Assembly: GCA_030668485.1 (NCBI GenBank)
Contig: DAOUTW010000003.1
Coordinates: 1 to 64,000, forward strand
Origin: Candidatus Zixiibacteriota bacterium
Lineage (GTDB): Bacteria > Zixibacteria > MSB-5A5 > GN15 > JAAZOE01
DNA length: 64,000 nt
Reading direction: 5' to 3'
Shown: piece after piece, positions 7,258 to 16,650 of the stretch
Layout of the letters: each line of letters starts with the position of its first letter
How positions within the stretch are numbered: the first letter of the stretch is position 1
Notes under the pieces: model-generated
Told to the model about the DNA's origin: nothing
Databases searched by the model: none
What the model saw: the letters and a program-made list of their open reading frames with translations, nothing else
Translations under genes and position numbers: made by a program

Positions 7258-10200
7258 TTACATGCATCCGGGGCCGGGACCTCCCTTGAAAATGTAATTT
7301 ACCAGGTATACGGCGTCACCGACATCGGCGATTTCATCACAGTTGGCGTCGCCGGAAAGATATGGGTCGGGCGCGGGACCACCCCTGAACACATAATTGA
7401 TCAGAAAAACAACATCGCCGACATCGACCAGACCATCGCCATTGGAATCACCCGAAGTGGAATAGGAAAATGAGAATGTCTGAGCACATACGGTTTCTCC
7501 GTCAAAAAGGTCATAGGCGGTGACATACCAGTAATAATAGGCTGCAGGCTCAAGCGGATTGCTCGGGATGTAAGAGGTCGAGTCGATATCCTCTACCGAA
7601 ATCGCCTCGGCGAAGGTCGAGTCGGTGCCGTATTTCAATGTATAACGCACCTGGTCATACGAATCGCCATCGGTCGCAACGGTCCATGTGAATTGGGGGT
7701 TATTGTGTTCGAGAACGGACTCATCCTCCGGTGAAACGAGGTCGAAGGATGCCGGCGTCAGATTATCGGCGTTTACCCAGAATTCAGCCGGCTCGCTCCA
7801 TTCACTATTTTCATAGGGATCACAGGCGCAAACCCGCCAGTAATAGGCTTCATCCTCGGCCAGAGTCGTCGTCACCTGCCAGTCGGTGGTCTCACCCAGT
7901 CCGCCCGGATGATCTTCGGCGCTTTCAATTAATTGTGTCAAAAGGGGATCATCATAAATCTCGTATGAATATGTGACGACATCCGCTTCGCCGTCAATTA
8001 TGTTTTCATGAGTTAATATCGGGCTGAAATTAGCAACCCCCTCCATACCGGCCGGTGTCAATGAAAGCGGCACGGTCGGCACGGAATTCATGCGTATTTC
8101 TCCCTCATACCAATCGGACCACAGCCTCCCATTATAAACTCGAACACGTAGATAATACTGTTCGCCATCTTCAAGTGACAAACCGGTATAAGTGAGATGA
8201 GTTTCATCACCACTAATCGGGCCATAATCCCACATTTCTACAAATGACCAATCATGGTCGGTCCCAACCTGGATTTGATACATCGTTTGTGCCGCCTCCG
8301 AACCGTCGTAATAGGTCCAGTTCAGATCGGGATTGTGATCGGTGAGATTCATGGCATCACCGGGTGAAATATCCAGACCGGTCACTTCTGGCAGGGCATC
8401 CGGGCGCTGATAGCTGAAGAAGTCAAGAATATCGGAAAACAGGCTGTCGCGGTAGGTCCAACGGCTATCGCCGTTAATGATAGCCTCAAAGCCGAAGGAG
8501 AAAAAGATCAAGTTATAATCGCCGCTATAGGTGACACCTCCGAAATAATCCTGTCCGATATATTTCAATTCCAGAATCCCGCCATTTATCGAATCGATCA
8601 AATCGGGGAATTCCTGATTTCCGGCGCCGGAACCGCTGACCAGGGCAATGATATCCGATGTATCGCAGATCAGACCATTCATTCCATAAAGGAGTGGGAT
8701 TTCGTTGATTGATTTCGTCATCCGGTATTCAGTTTTAAGATAGTCATTGAGAAAAGCAGGGTCGAGAGTGCTTAACTGCGCAGCAATTGCCTGACCGTTC
8801 AGAAATAGCTGCCCGCCGCCATCCAGATACCCTTTCATGGCGCTGATTTTGTCAATGTCCAAAGGATCGGGTCGATAACTGCCGGCAAACCAGATAACCA
8901 TTTCGTAATTGTCAAGATCGGATGATGTGGGGCTGCCCGATTCGGTGTCCCGGATATCATACGGGATGCGGTATCGATCAAAGGCAACCGTGTAGTAATC
9001 AAGCGCTCTGGTGGAGGTATCGTCATCAACCAGCAAAACAGTCGGGGTGCCGATCGCCTGCTTGAGAATCACCGTATCTACCCCGGAGCCGCCCTCCCAG
9101 GATATCGCCAGGGTAAACGAATCGGTTCGGGCAAGATATTCCGCCGGGATACTGAAGGTAAACGGATTGCCGGTATTGGATACCGAATCGAGGGCAGGAA
9201 TGCTGCCGTAATAAATGGTGCCATTGATGATTTCAAGCAAGGCGTCGTCGATGGCCAGCGTAGCCGTGACATCATTCAAAGCGGCTCCGCCGTAATTGAT
9301 GATGGTGAATGTCATCTCGACGGTTTCACCCGCCTCGTAAACCTCATTGCCGTTACCGCTGGTGGCGTCGGAGAAGCCGTCGCTGCGCAGCCAGGGGATA
9401 CCTTTGGCGGGAATTATACGGGTCAGCATCACTTCATACATCGGGTCGCACCCTTCCCAGGGGCAATGGAGATTATCGACGGTAAACCAGATATTCTGAC
9501 TGCCGCCCCAGCCGTAATTGAAATGATACTGATCGAGGCCGTCGGCGACTCGCCAGCCGTCGCAGACAATGGCATGACGCGGGATCTGATACAGAATCGG
9601 GCGTCTCATGTCGATCTCTTCCTGGATCAGAGCGAACCAAGATGACGCCGTATGTTCGTCGCGATAGTTGATTTTGGTCGTGTCAATATACCGGTAATAA
9701 TATGGGTAGATCCAGGAGCCTTGCATGGTCCAAGCGCCGGAGGCACAGGCACCATAATTCATCTCATAGGCGACACCCATTTCATAACATAGCTCTGCCT
9801 TGGCATCGTTGGAATCGTCGTAATAGTAAGGATCGGAATAATCGGCATACAGTGTCTGACCGGGAGTGCTGTCTCCGCATGAATAATCACCATCCCAGAA
9901 ATATGAATGCTCATTGGCGCCATAGGGCGGCCAGGCATAATACCAGACGATTTGAGCTGCTGCGGTCGCGACACATCCTACAATGCAAAGGTCGCCGTCA
10001 CCGGGAGGGCAGAGGGCATTATATGGCGCGCTCTGGTGCCAGACGGTTGTGAGAAGAGGTCCGACTTCTTCCAAAGGTTCATTGATATTTTTGGCTGTTG
10101 AAAATTGCTCGGGAGTCACCGTCAGTTGATCCCATTTCTGCCGGCTGATACGATCAAAAAGCGGTTGTTCGGTAGACTGGGATGCCTCAAGGCTGCCATA

Positions 10201-10632
10201 AACTTCGACGAATATCTGCATGCGGCTGAAAAGTATTTCTCGCATCATCAACGCCATACCGCCCGGTTCGTCGATATCGAGAGAATAATCTTCGGTGTAT
10301 GCCTTTACCGGCGCCAGTTCCTTCAGAGCCGGAACGATGATATAGCCGGATGGCGAGATAGCATAATACCTCGCCAGCAGGGTGTCATTTTCAATAATAT
10401 CCTGAACGTCTGTGATTTCAGGTTCGGTACTGCCGCCCCAATCACCGGTTTGTGATACGATATAGGTCAGCCAGTTTTGGCAAACCGTTTCCATTTCATC
10501 AGATGTAGCCAGTTCCGCCCTGGCAGGTAATGCCCATACAAGCATGATGATGCAATAGATAGCAAAAACAAAAATCGTCCGGGATTTTACATTATGTGTT
10601 TTCTGAAAAGGAAAAAAGCAACAGCTTTTCAT
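7258..10632 (-). CDS. Secreted C10 (streptopain-like) cysteine peptidase with Ig-like and dockerin-like modules
   Basis: An 1124-residue exported papain-fold peptidase of family C10. The signal peptide ends near PARA (about residue 39), and residues 45-160 look like the Spi inhibitor-type prodomain. The catalytic core spans about 190-400: Cys220 in CIVGCVATAAAQ and His353 in PRHAIVCDGW, followed by the family signature FNYGWGG. C-terminal to it lie a CARDB-like segment, a domain resembling a class I glutamine amidotransferase/ThuA-like fold (VLLVDDD...), fibronectin-like repeats (DNNPQFTWT-like strands), and the dockerin-like pair (last 75 residues). It is likely a secreted protease activated by propeptide removal. 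The start is ATG 10632 with GCGAGG upstream. No cohesin partner is encoded in the window. Confidence 0.88.
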   Translation of the reverse strand: MKSCCFFPFQKTHNVKSRTIFVFAIYCIIMLVWALPARAELATSDEMETVCQNWLTYIVSQTGDWGGSTEPEITDVQDIIENDTLLARYYAISPSGYIIVPALKELAPVKAYTEDYSLDIDEPGGMALMMREILFSRMQIFVEVYGSLEASQSTEQPLFDRISRQKWDQLTVTPEQFSTAKNINEPLEEVGPLLTTVWHQSAPYNALCPPGDGDLCIVGCVATAAAQIVWYYAWPPYGANEHSYFWDGDYSCGDSTPGQTLYADYSDPYYYDDSNDAKAELCYEMGVAYEMNYGACASGAWTMQGSWIYPYYYRYIDTTKINYRDEHTASSWFALIQEEIDMRRPILYQIPRHAIVCDGWRVADGLDQYHFNYGWGGSQNIWFTVDNLHCPWEGCDPMYEVMLTRIIPAKGIPWLRSDGFSDATSGNGNEVYEAGETVEMTFTIINYGGAALNDVTATLAIDDALLEIINGTIYYGSIPALDSVSNTGNPFTFSIPAEYLARTDSFTLAISWEGGSGVDTVILKQAIGTPTVLLVDDDTSTRALDYYTVAFDRYRIPYDIRDTESGSPTSSDLDNYEMVIWFAGSYRPDPLDIDKISAMKGYLDGGGQLFLNGQAIAAQLSTLDPAFLNDYLKTEYRMTKSINEIPLLYGMNGLICDTSDIIALVSGSGAGNQEFPDLIDSINGGILELKYIGQDYFGGVTYSGDYNLIFFSFGFEAIINGDSRWTYRDSLFSDILDFFSYQRPDALPEVTGLDISPGDAMNLTDHNPDLNWTYYDGSEAAQTMYQIQVGTDHDWSFVEMWDYGPISGDETHLTYTGLSLEDGEQYYLRVRVYNGRLWSDWYEGEIRMNSVPTVPLSLTPAGMEGVANFSPILTHENIIDGEADVVTYSYEIYDDPLLTQLIESAEDHPGGLGETTDWQVTTTLAEDEAYYWRVCACDPYENSEWSEPAEFWVNADNLTPASFDLVSPEDESVLEHNNPQFTWTVATDGDSYDQVRYTLKYGTDSTFAEAISVEDIDSTSYIPSNPLEPAAYYYWYVTAYDLFDGETVCAQTFSFSYSTSGDSNGDGLVDVGDVVFLINYVFRGGPAPDPYLSGDANCDEIADVGDAVYLVNYIFKGGPGPGCM

Positions 10633-10836
10633 TTATACCTCGCTTCCGGGGGCGGTTGCCTGCGACCGGTATTATTGTATAATGACACAAACACCCTGCG
10701 GTTTCGGTCTCCGAAGAACAAGAACGGAATTTGACAGCATCAAATTGAGGCCGTAAACCGCGCCATCAAAATCAATATACAATTTCAGGTTGTTTAAGCA
10801 ATCGCTTTATAACGGATGTTGAATCGGAACTAATAG

Positions 10837-10866
10837 AAAAGGGGAGCAAGTTTCCTCGCTCCCCTT
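10837..10866 (-). terminator. Probable terminator of the 10886-13960 gene
   Basis: AAGGGGAGC (10839-10847) and GCTCCCCTT (10858-10866) form a perfect 9-bp stem. On the minus strand it is followed by TTTTCTATTA, a moderate U-tract. The rest of the 253-bp gap (10633-10885) shows nothing else. Confidence 0.55.
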
Positions 10867-10885
10867 ATTTGAAACGGTTGCAGGA

Positions 10886-13800
10886 TTACAAACAACTCGG
10901 CGGTAGTCCGCCACGGAATATATAATTGACGAGGTATACGATATCGCCGACATTGGTTCTCGTGTCACCATTGACGTCGCAGAGCGGTTCGGATAGCGGC
11001 GGCCACCCGCCAAGAAACATGAAATTCACTAAGTAGACAATATCGCCGACATCGACTACGAAATCTCCGTTGGCATCGCCGCAAATATCCCCGTTTGAGG
11101 GTGAGTCGTATAAGAGATAGTCAATCAGCAAAGCGGCCGAATCGGGGTTCATGTACCAGAGATGGAAACCGAAGAGATAGGTGGCTGTACCGGCGACCTC
11201 GGTTTTGACTCCGATCGGATAACCTTCAATCATCGAGTTCTCCGGGCAGGTCGTTTCAGCCAGGTACAGAGGTATTCCCTGCTCATTTACAACAAAAGCT
11301 GAGGGAGCCGGGGCGCTTTCAACGGGCCATAATTCTGAGAAAATTCCCAGGCAGTTTACCAGAGGATTGTACTCGAGGTACGGTACATCGACGCTCAATG
11401 GGGTAGCGGCGCTCAGGCATAGCAGTGTATCGGGATACGGAGGGAGATCCCCGCCATAATAGCATAACAAACCGGCTTGAGTGACGGAGTCAATCCCAAA
11501 ATATTCATCGACAAACCAACTGCCGCCGATTTCGATTTGAGTCGGATACAGAAATATAGTAAAACCTAAAAGGGTACTGAGTGATCCAAAATAGGCTAAT
11601 TTCCCGCCGCTGTGAATGTATCTCTCAAATGCCCAAGCTGTCGGTCTAAGTGGATGCTCAGAGAGAACATCACCTTCGAATCCTCCATCAAGAATGACAA
11701 GTTCATAGGGAAGCAGATCAATCCAAAAATCGCTCTTCCACCCGCCATAGGCGGACATAGTGTCCGAAAAGAAGTAATGGTCATACATCCCGCCGATAAT
11801 ATATTCATAAAAATACTCGAGAGAATCGCACAACACCCGGTCGTAACGCAACCCATCATCGCGACCGGAGCAGTTTATGACCAGGATCTCTTTGGGCGTA
11901 TATGGGTCAATCAGGAAAACCACTACGCTGTCTGAGAAATCCGACTCATGACCACTTTTGTCCACCGCCACGATATTGTAGGAACAGTAATTAGTTGGGT
12001 AGTCCGAAAATCCGGTTATGCCAGAATCAGTTTGACCGTATGCCTCCATGGCATAGTAGTAATACCATTGACCGTCGCGGAAAAAGCTGTCGACCGGCGC
12101 TTCTATAGCGCTGAACTCCCCGGTGTCGTAGAACGGATTATACAGCCCTGGGATAGTATCACCGAATTCCTGGCGGTAGATATTGTAATGGTCGATATCG
12201 ACCCCTTCCGGTTCAGACCACTTGATGGCCGCCAGGGAGCCCTCATCGACAAACAAAAACTTGTTATCCGGAACCGGGGCGGGAATTCTGCCGCCGGGTC
12301 GGAGAACAATCGGATCGCAGAGATCGCCGGTGCCGCCGGTGGTATGGTTGGCGACGCTGGCAAAATAAAAATGTCCAGTCTGAAGCGTATCGAATTTATA
12401 TCGGTAGACCATACCATTGTCGGCGACCTTGGTCATAACCGACAGGTCATCCAGTTCCAACCAGGGCGGTATCGCATCAGGATATGGCATCGAATCGGCC
12501 GGAATCTTGTGGAGATAGACTTCATACCCATCAATACCGGCATACCCGTAAGGGTCCCACTCGACAACCACGGAATCATCGCTGTCATACAGAACTCTCA
12601 ATCCCATGGGAGGCATAGTCGGCCCGATTAATAAGGGCACGATCATATCGGCGGCCGCGGCGTTGGTTAATACATCCGAAAAGTCGAGATTGGCCAGGTA
12701 GACATCAGGATCGATGTAGATGTTATCAATGTTGTCGGGCACCTGGTGAACACCCTCGCCCGTGAAAGTTGTGTAGAGAATTCGCATGCTGGAATCGGGG
12801 TCGAGATCGAACGGCCCGATCGACATCAGGAAACGAGCATCGTAACCATCGGCGAAATCCACTGCCTGACTTGGCACAGGCGGTGGAAGGAAACCCTCAC
12901 CCTCGTGAGAGACAGCGGTCGTGACCTGGTCATAATCGAATTCTTTGTGACTCAGAATATAGTATTTATTCGGGTCGCCGGTGGGAGTTCCAAGATGGGC
13001 ATTGAATGGCCGGAAGGGATCTTCCGGTGTCCCCGCCAGGCGGGGGCCGAAATCAAGGGAGGCATTGCCGTTGCTTATCCACCAGTTGAAATTAGTATCA
13101 ACGGGATCGAAAGAGGTATCTAGGAATTTGAAGGCGAATAGCCGAGTCGGACTGTATTCGTTGAACACTCCCGCATCCGGATCACCATCATTATCGATGA
13201 TATAGGCGATACATTCATCGCGCAATGCCCCGGCGACATCATCCGCGAATCCGGAAGCCCCATTCGAAAAATGATAAACATCGGCATCAAAATAGAATCC
13301 GATATAGCCATCGTGGATGGCTATATCCCCGGTATTGGTAACCACCATATCATAAATTACCAGGTTGTGCTCGGGATCGGTGTTCCAGACATGAGCCCGG
13401 TTGGAAAACCTTAAATTTAACGGTTCATGCAGGCGATTGTCAATCGGATCGAATTGCCCCAAGTCTGCATCTACAATAGTATCGGTAAAATTAGCCCAGG
13501 CCGAATAATCGCTAAGTCCGTCAAACTCCATGCCGGAGTTATCTGGCCACAGCTCACGCACCCCGAACCAGCCGTCGGCTGCAACCGTGACCAGGGTATC
13601 ATCCCCCACGACGCCGCCGATCCAGATAGCTCCACAAAAAAGGTACTCGATCCCGCTGTTGGCGGGGGATTCAAACGACGGGCAGATTTCCCCGTCGCAG
13701 TCCGGATTCGATAAGAATCCTTGTCCGAACTGACCGGTGTTGGAAAACAAGGCTTGTACTTCTTCGGTTTCCATAATCCAGAACGATACGGGCGGTACAA

Positions 13801-13960
13801 AATAATCCATATACGCTTTATTGTCAGTCGAGGCCGGTATTGAAAAATCGGCATAACCGTCTGCTGTCTTTTGTCTTAAAATATCATCCCCGAAAGTCAA
13901 TGATGCGGAAAATAAAAGAAACAGTGATAAAGCGACAAAGTTACGTAAAAAACAAGGCAT
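10886..13960 (-). CDS. Large secreted protein with fibronectin-like region and dockerin-like pair
   Basis: A 1024-residue exported protein. ATG 13960 is chosen because it directly follows a strong site (GGGAGGGGAG) and begins the signal peptide MPCFLRNFVALSLFLLF. The N-terminal 430 residues form a beta-rich domain (motifs such as GIEYLFCGAIWIGG and NTDPEHNLVIYDMVVTNTG) common in large secreted proteins of uncultured FCB bacteria. Fibronectin-like domains lie near residues 480-690 (VVEWDPYGYAGIDGYEVY, IKWSEPEGVDIDHYNIYR). A region at 700-940 begins ILVINCSGRDDGLRY and resembles a catalytically unassigned Rossmann-like domain. The last 70 residues are two dockerin-like repeats. Function unknown; a surface role is inferred. 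Confidence 0.78.
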   Translation of the reverse strand: MPCFLRNFVALSLFLLFSASLTFGDDILRQKTADGYADFSIPASTDNKAYMDYFVPPVSFWIMETEEVQALFSNTGQFGQGFLSNPDCDGEICPSFESPANSGIEYLFCGAIWIGGVVGDDTLVTVAADGWFGVRELWPDNSGMEFDGLSDYSAWANFTDTIVDADLGQFDPIDNRLHEPLNLRFSNRAHVWNTDPEHNLVIYDMVVTNTGDIAIHDGYIGFYFDADVYHFSNGASGFADDVAGALRDECIAYIIDNDGDPDAGVFNEYSPTRLFAFKFLDTSFDPVDTNFNWWISNGNASLDFGPRLAGTPEDPFRPFNAHLGTPTGDPNKYYILSHKEFDYDQVTTAVSHEGEGFLPPPVPSQAVDFADGYDARFLMSIGPFDLDPDSSMRILYTTFTGEGVHQVPDNIDNIYIDPDVYLANLDFSDVLTNAAAADMIVPLLIGPTMPPMGLRVLYDSDDSVVVEWDPYGYAGIDGYEVYLHKIPADSMPYPDAIPPWLELDDLSVMTKVADNGMVYRYKFDTLQTGHFYFASVANHTTGGTGDLCDPIVLRPGGRIPAPVPDNKFLFVDEGSLAAIKWSEPEGVDIDHYNIYRQEFGDTIPGLYNPFYDTGEFSAIEAPVDSFFRDGQWYYYYAMEAYGQTDSGITGFSDYPTNYCSYNIVAVDKSGHESDFSDSVVVFLIDPYTPKEILVINCSGRDDGLRYDRVLCDSLEYFYEYIIGGMYDHYFFSDTMSAYGGWKSDFWIDLLPYELVILDGGFEGDVLSEHPLRPTAWAFERYIHSGGKLAYFGSLSTLLGFTIFLYPTQIEIGGSWFVDEYFGIDSVTQAGLLCYYGGDLPPYPDTLLCLSAATPLSVDVPYLEYNPLVNCLGIFSELWPVESAPAPSAFVVNEQGIPLYLAETTCPENSMIEGYPIGVKTEVAGTATYLFGFHLWYMNPDSAALLIDYLLYDSPSNGDICGDANGDFVVDVGDIVYLVNFMFLGGWPPLSEPLCDVNGDTRTNVGDIVYLVNYIFRGGLPPSCL

Positions 13961-14182
13961 ACTCCCCTCCCTTGTCCATAAGGTTTTGTCTGTCGACATT
14001 TTGTTATACAATTATTCTATACTTTGGAGCAACTCCCTTCAATATAATCCTACGACAATTTCGGCTTTGATGAATGTTTAGACTCCCTCCCATACGACAA
14101 TGCTCATAATAAAGACGCAGAAGGAGAGTCTTTTATTCAATATATATATTTTATAATTTTCCATGGATTATTAAAAAGGTGC

Positions 14183-14217
14183 TTGACTTTCATAACCATT
14201 TGGCTATATTGCCAAAT
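14183..14217 (+). promoter_or_regulatory. Promoter of the ars operon with ArsR operator on the -10 box
   Basis: TTGACT (14183-14188) and TATATT (14205-14210) are spaced by 16 bp. The -10 is exactly the centre of a perfect inverted repeat, ATTTGGC (14198-14204) and GCCAAAT (14211-14217). This is the geometry expected for a dimeric ArsR-type repressor that blocks RNA polymerase until a metalloid or thiol ligand is bound. The rest of the gap 13961-14182 is AT-rich and shows no other feature. Confidence 0.78.
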
Positions 14218-14242
14218 ATGCAAATGATGGAGTTTGATTGAG

Positions 14243-14563
14243 ATGAATGAAAAACAAAAGGCCCTCTATGAAGCCAGGGCGAAAATCATAAAGGCGATGG
14301 CTCATCCCACAAGGCTGTTCATCGTCGACGCCGTTTCCAAAAAGAGCCAATGTGTCGCTGAATTGACCGAACAGATCGGGGCCGATATGTCGACCGTCTC
14401 AAAACATCTCACTATTCTGAAAAACGTCGGCATTATCGAGGATGAAAAAAGAGGTTCGCATATCTACTACAAACTCAAGACCCCATGTGTTATGAGTTTC
14501 TTCGGATGTGTCGAGTCGGTACTGAAATCGACTGCTGTACAGCAACTGAAACTGGTGAAATAG
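14243..14563 (+). CDS. arsR: ArsR-family transcriptional repressor
   Basis: A 106-residue winged-helix repressor. ATG 14243 is preferred over TTG 14234 because GGAG (14229-14232) lies 10 bp before it. Residues 15-75 contain the ArsR HTH (AMAHPTRLFIVDAVSKKSQC, then ADMSTVSKHLTILKNVGII). Cys residues at about 34, 85 and 91 (KSQCVAEL, TPCVMSFFGCVE) could form the As(III)/thiol sensor, although the classic CVCDL motif is absent. It is the first gene of the operon and probably autoregulates through the palindrome on its promoter. Confidence 0.9.
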   Translation: MNEKQKALYEARAKIIKAMAHPTRLFIVDAVSKKSQCVAELTEQIGADMSTVSKHLTILKNVGIIEDEKRGSHIYYKLKTPCVMSFFGCVESVLKSTAVQQLKLVK

Positions 14564-15871
14564 GTGGCGATGACAGACTGGAAAAAAGAGTGGAAGCCGC
14601 TGTCAGCAATCGCGGGCGTATTCCTAGCCTTCTTCTATCTGCCGATCGGGTCGGTTCGTTTTGAGAATGCCCTAATCGAGGCGATCTATCTGGCCCAATG
14701 GTATGCCCGCGAACATGTCATCCTGTGTCTGATCCCGGCTTTCTTTATAGCCGGGGCGATAGGGGTCTTTGTCAGCCAGGCCTCGGTTATGAAATACCTT
14801 GGCGCGGGAGCCAACAAAGTTCTCGCTTATGGAGTCGCTTCGGTTTCCGGATCGATTCTCGCTGTCTGTTCCTGTACTATTCTGCCGCTGTTTGCCGGCA
14901 TTTACCGCATGGGCGCGGGACTGGGACCGGCGACGGCATTTCTTTATGCCGGGCCCGCAATCAATGTCCTGGCGATTATTCTCACGGCTCGGGTCCTTGG
15001 TGTCGAACTGGGAATCGCCCGCGCGGTCGGGGCCGTGATTTTCAGCATTATCATCGGCCTGATGATGCATTTGACTTTCCGAAAAGAGGAGAAAGAAAAA
15101 GCCCAAGTACAGATGGCCATGCCGGAAGAACCAGTCAGTCGTCCTTTGTGGAAAAACGCCGTCTACTTCGCCGTTATGGTCGGCATTCTGGTTTTCGCCA
15201 ACTGGGGCGGAGGGGGCGATGAAACAGGATTGTGGCAGGCTATATATTCCATTAAATGGATGATCACCGGCCTGTTCTCATTGATTCTGGCCGGTATACT
15301 CATAGTCTGGTTCAGTATTAAATGGTGGAAGATTGTCGCTGTCGTGATACCGGCCTCCATCCTCGGTCTGCTTTTCCCCGATCACCCAATGTTGTCCTTT
15401 GCGGCTGGGGCCGTCGGCCTTTCAGTGATTACAAGCAGTTCCAAAGGTGAAACCGGAGATTGGTTCGACCAGACCTGGGGTTTTGCCAAACAGATTCTGC
15501 CGCTACTCTTTTTCGGAGTTCTTGTGGCCGGATTGCTGCTGGGACGTCCGGGGCAGGAAGGGATAATTCCATCGGAATGGATCAGCCGTTCGGTGGGCGG
15601 AAATTCACTCGGAGCCAACCTGTTTGCCTCGGTGGTGGGAGCTTTTATGTATTTTGCCACGTTGACCGAAGTCCCGATTTTACAGGGATTGATTGGCAAC
15701 GGTATGGGTAAGGGCCCGGCCCTGGCCCTGCTTCTGGCCGGTCCGGCGCTGTCGTTACCGAATATGCTCGTCATCCGCAGTGTCCTCGGCACCAAAAAAA
15801 CAATTGTATATATATTCCTGGTTATTGTCATGGCAACCATTAGCGGAATCATTTATGGTGCCATATTCTAA
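14564..15871 (+). CDS. Permease of the DUF318/UPF0718 (ArsP-like) family
   Basis: A 435-residue inner-membrane protein with about ten hydrophobic segments in two halves. The first half carries the family motif CSCTILPLFAGIYRMGAGLG followed by AFLYAGPAINV; the second half repeats it as TLTEVPILQGLIGNGMGKGP. Families of this type export trivalent organoarsenicals (ArsP) or are found with redox proteins in ars operons. It starts at GTG immediately after the arsR stop (ATG 14570 is an alternative). Operon position supports a role in metalloid or organoarsenical efflux; the substrate is inferred. Confidence 0.82.
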   Translation: MAMTDWKKEWKPLSAIAGVFLAFFYLPIGSVRFENALIEAIYLAQWYAREHVILCLIPAFFIAGAIGVFVSQASVMKYLGAGANKVLAYGVASVSGSILAVCSCTILPLFAGIYRMGAGLGPATAFLYAGPAINVLAIILTARVLGVELGIARAVGAVIFSIIIGLMMHLTFRKEEKEKAQVQMAMPEEPVSRPLWKNAVYFAVMVGILVFANWGGGGDETGLWQAIYSIKWMITGLFSLILAGILIVWFSIKWWKIVAVVIPASILGLLFPDHPMLSFAAGAVGLSVITSSSKGETGDWFDQTWGFAKQILPLLFFGVLVAGLLLGRPGQEGIIPSEWISRSVGGNSLGANLFASVVGAFMYFATLTEVPILQGLIGNGMGKGPALALLLAGPALSLPNMLVIRSVLGTKKTIVYIFLVIVMATISGIIYGAIF

Positions 15872-15883
15872 GGAGAGAGAAAG

Positions 15884-16117
15884 ATGAAGAAAATCGAAGT
15901 ATTGGGTCCGGGATGCCCCAAATGCCAGAAACTTCATTATGAGACGCAACAGGTGGCGTTAGAACTCGGCCTTGAATGTAATATCGTCAAGGTCAGTGAT
16001 ATTCAGGCGATCAGTGGTTTCGGCGTAATGATGACTCCGGCCCTGGTGGTCGACGGTGTGGTCAAAGCCGTCGGCAAGGTTCCTTCCCGAGAAGAAATAA
16101 AAGAAATGATCGCTTAG
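15884..16117 (+). CDS. Small thioredoxin/glutaredoxin-like redox protein (ArsE-like)
   Basis: A 77-residue minimal thioredoxin fold with a CPKC active site (GPGCPKCQKL, about residues 9-16) and the cis-Pro segment MMTPALVVDG. It belongs to the small redox-active disulfide protein family. AAGGAGAGAG lies just upstream of the ATG. It sits between the permease and arsF; in the arsEFG arrangement the equivalent protein works with ArsF in reducing nitroaromatic arsenicals. The symbol is left blank because the small family is broad. Confidence 0.85.
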   Translation: MKKIEVLGPGCPKCQKLHYETQQVALELGLECNIVKVSDIQAISGFGVMMTPALVVDGVVKAVGKVPSREEIKEMIA

Positions 16118-16164
16118 ACGAACCTGATTTTTATCGCCTTCGGCCTGAAGGCGGGGAGATGACA

Positions 16165-16650
16165 ATGAAGGTCAAAAGTATTATTTCATTGATTCTGGTT
16201 CTGTTTGTCGGGGCTAGCCTGATTTACCTGGCCATCAATGAATCCGGATCGACGGCGGACAACATCGCTGAGCCTGAAATGGTAGCATCTTCAGCACCTT
16301 CGCATCAGATAGTCGCTTATTACTTTCATGGTTTCCAGCGCTGCAAAACTTGTCTGCATATTGAATCGCAGGCTAAGCTGGCTCTGGAAAACAGGTATCC
16401 GGAAGCGTTTCGAGACGGTCTGCTGGAATGGAAAGCGGTCAATTTCGAGGAAGAAGCCAATGCCGAAATGGCGACCAAGTATGAGTTAGTAGCCTCTTCG
16501 CTGGTAATCGTCGAATTCGTCGATGGAGCGGAGACAAACTGGAAGCTTCTCGATAAAGTGTGGGATTTGGTCTGGGATGAAGAACCTTTTGCTACCTATG
16601 TCCAGGCCGAAGTCGGTGGTTACCTGAATCAGGAACAAAGCGATGGATAG
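16165..16650 (+). CDS. arsF: ArsF-family protein (nitrophenyl-compound nitroreductase subunit family)
   Basis: A 161-residue membrane-anchored or exported thioredoxin-like protein. An N-terminal hydrophobic segment (residues 4-25) is followed by a domain with a redox pair in FQRCKTCLHIES. The second ATG (16165) is preferred because GGGGAG lies 6 bp before it; the ATG at 16159 abuts that site. The family is known from arsEFG operons, where ArsE/ArsF reduce aromatic nitro-arsenicals and ArsG exports the amino product. It overlaps the next gene by 8 bp. A CGCCTT/AAGGCG hairpin lies just upstream (about 16135-16153). Family fairly sure; activity on arsenicals inferred from context. Confidence 0.75.
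   Translation: MKVKSIISLILVLFVGASLIYLAINESGSTADNIAEPEMVASSAPSHQIVAYYFHGFQRCKTCLHIESQAKLALENRYPEAFRDGLLEWKAVNFEEEANAEMATKYELVASSLVIVEFVDGAETNWKLLDKVWDLVWDEEPFATYVQAEVGGYLNQEQSDG

Noticed and set aside
11948-12631. 227-codon plus-strand frame inside the 10886-13960 gene
   Set aside because: Antisense to a secreted protein with clear domains; no start site and no recognisable fold.
15884-16117. Glutaredoxin of general metabolism rather than an ars component
   Set aside because: The position between the permease and arsF, with tight spacing, makes an operon-specific role more likely, though the family itself is broad.
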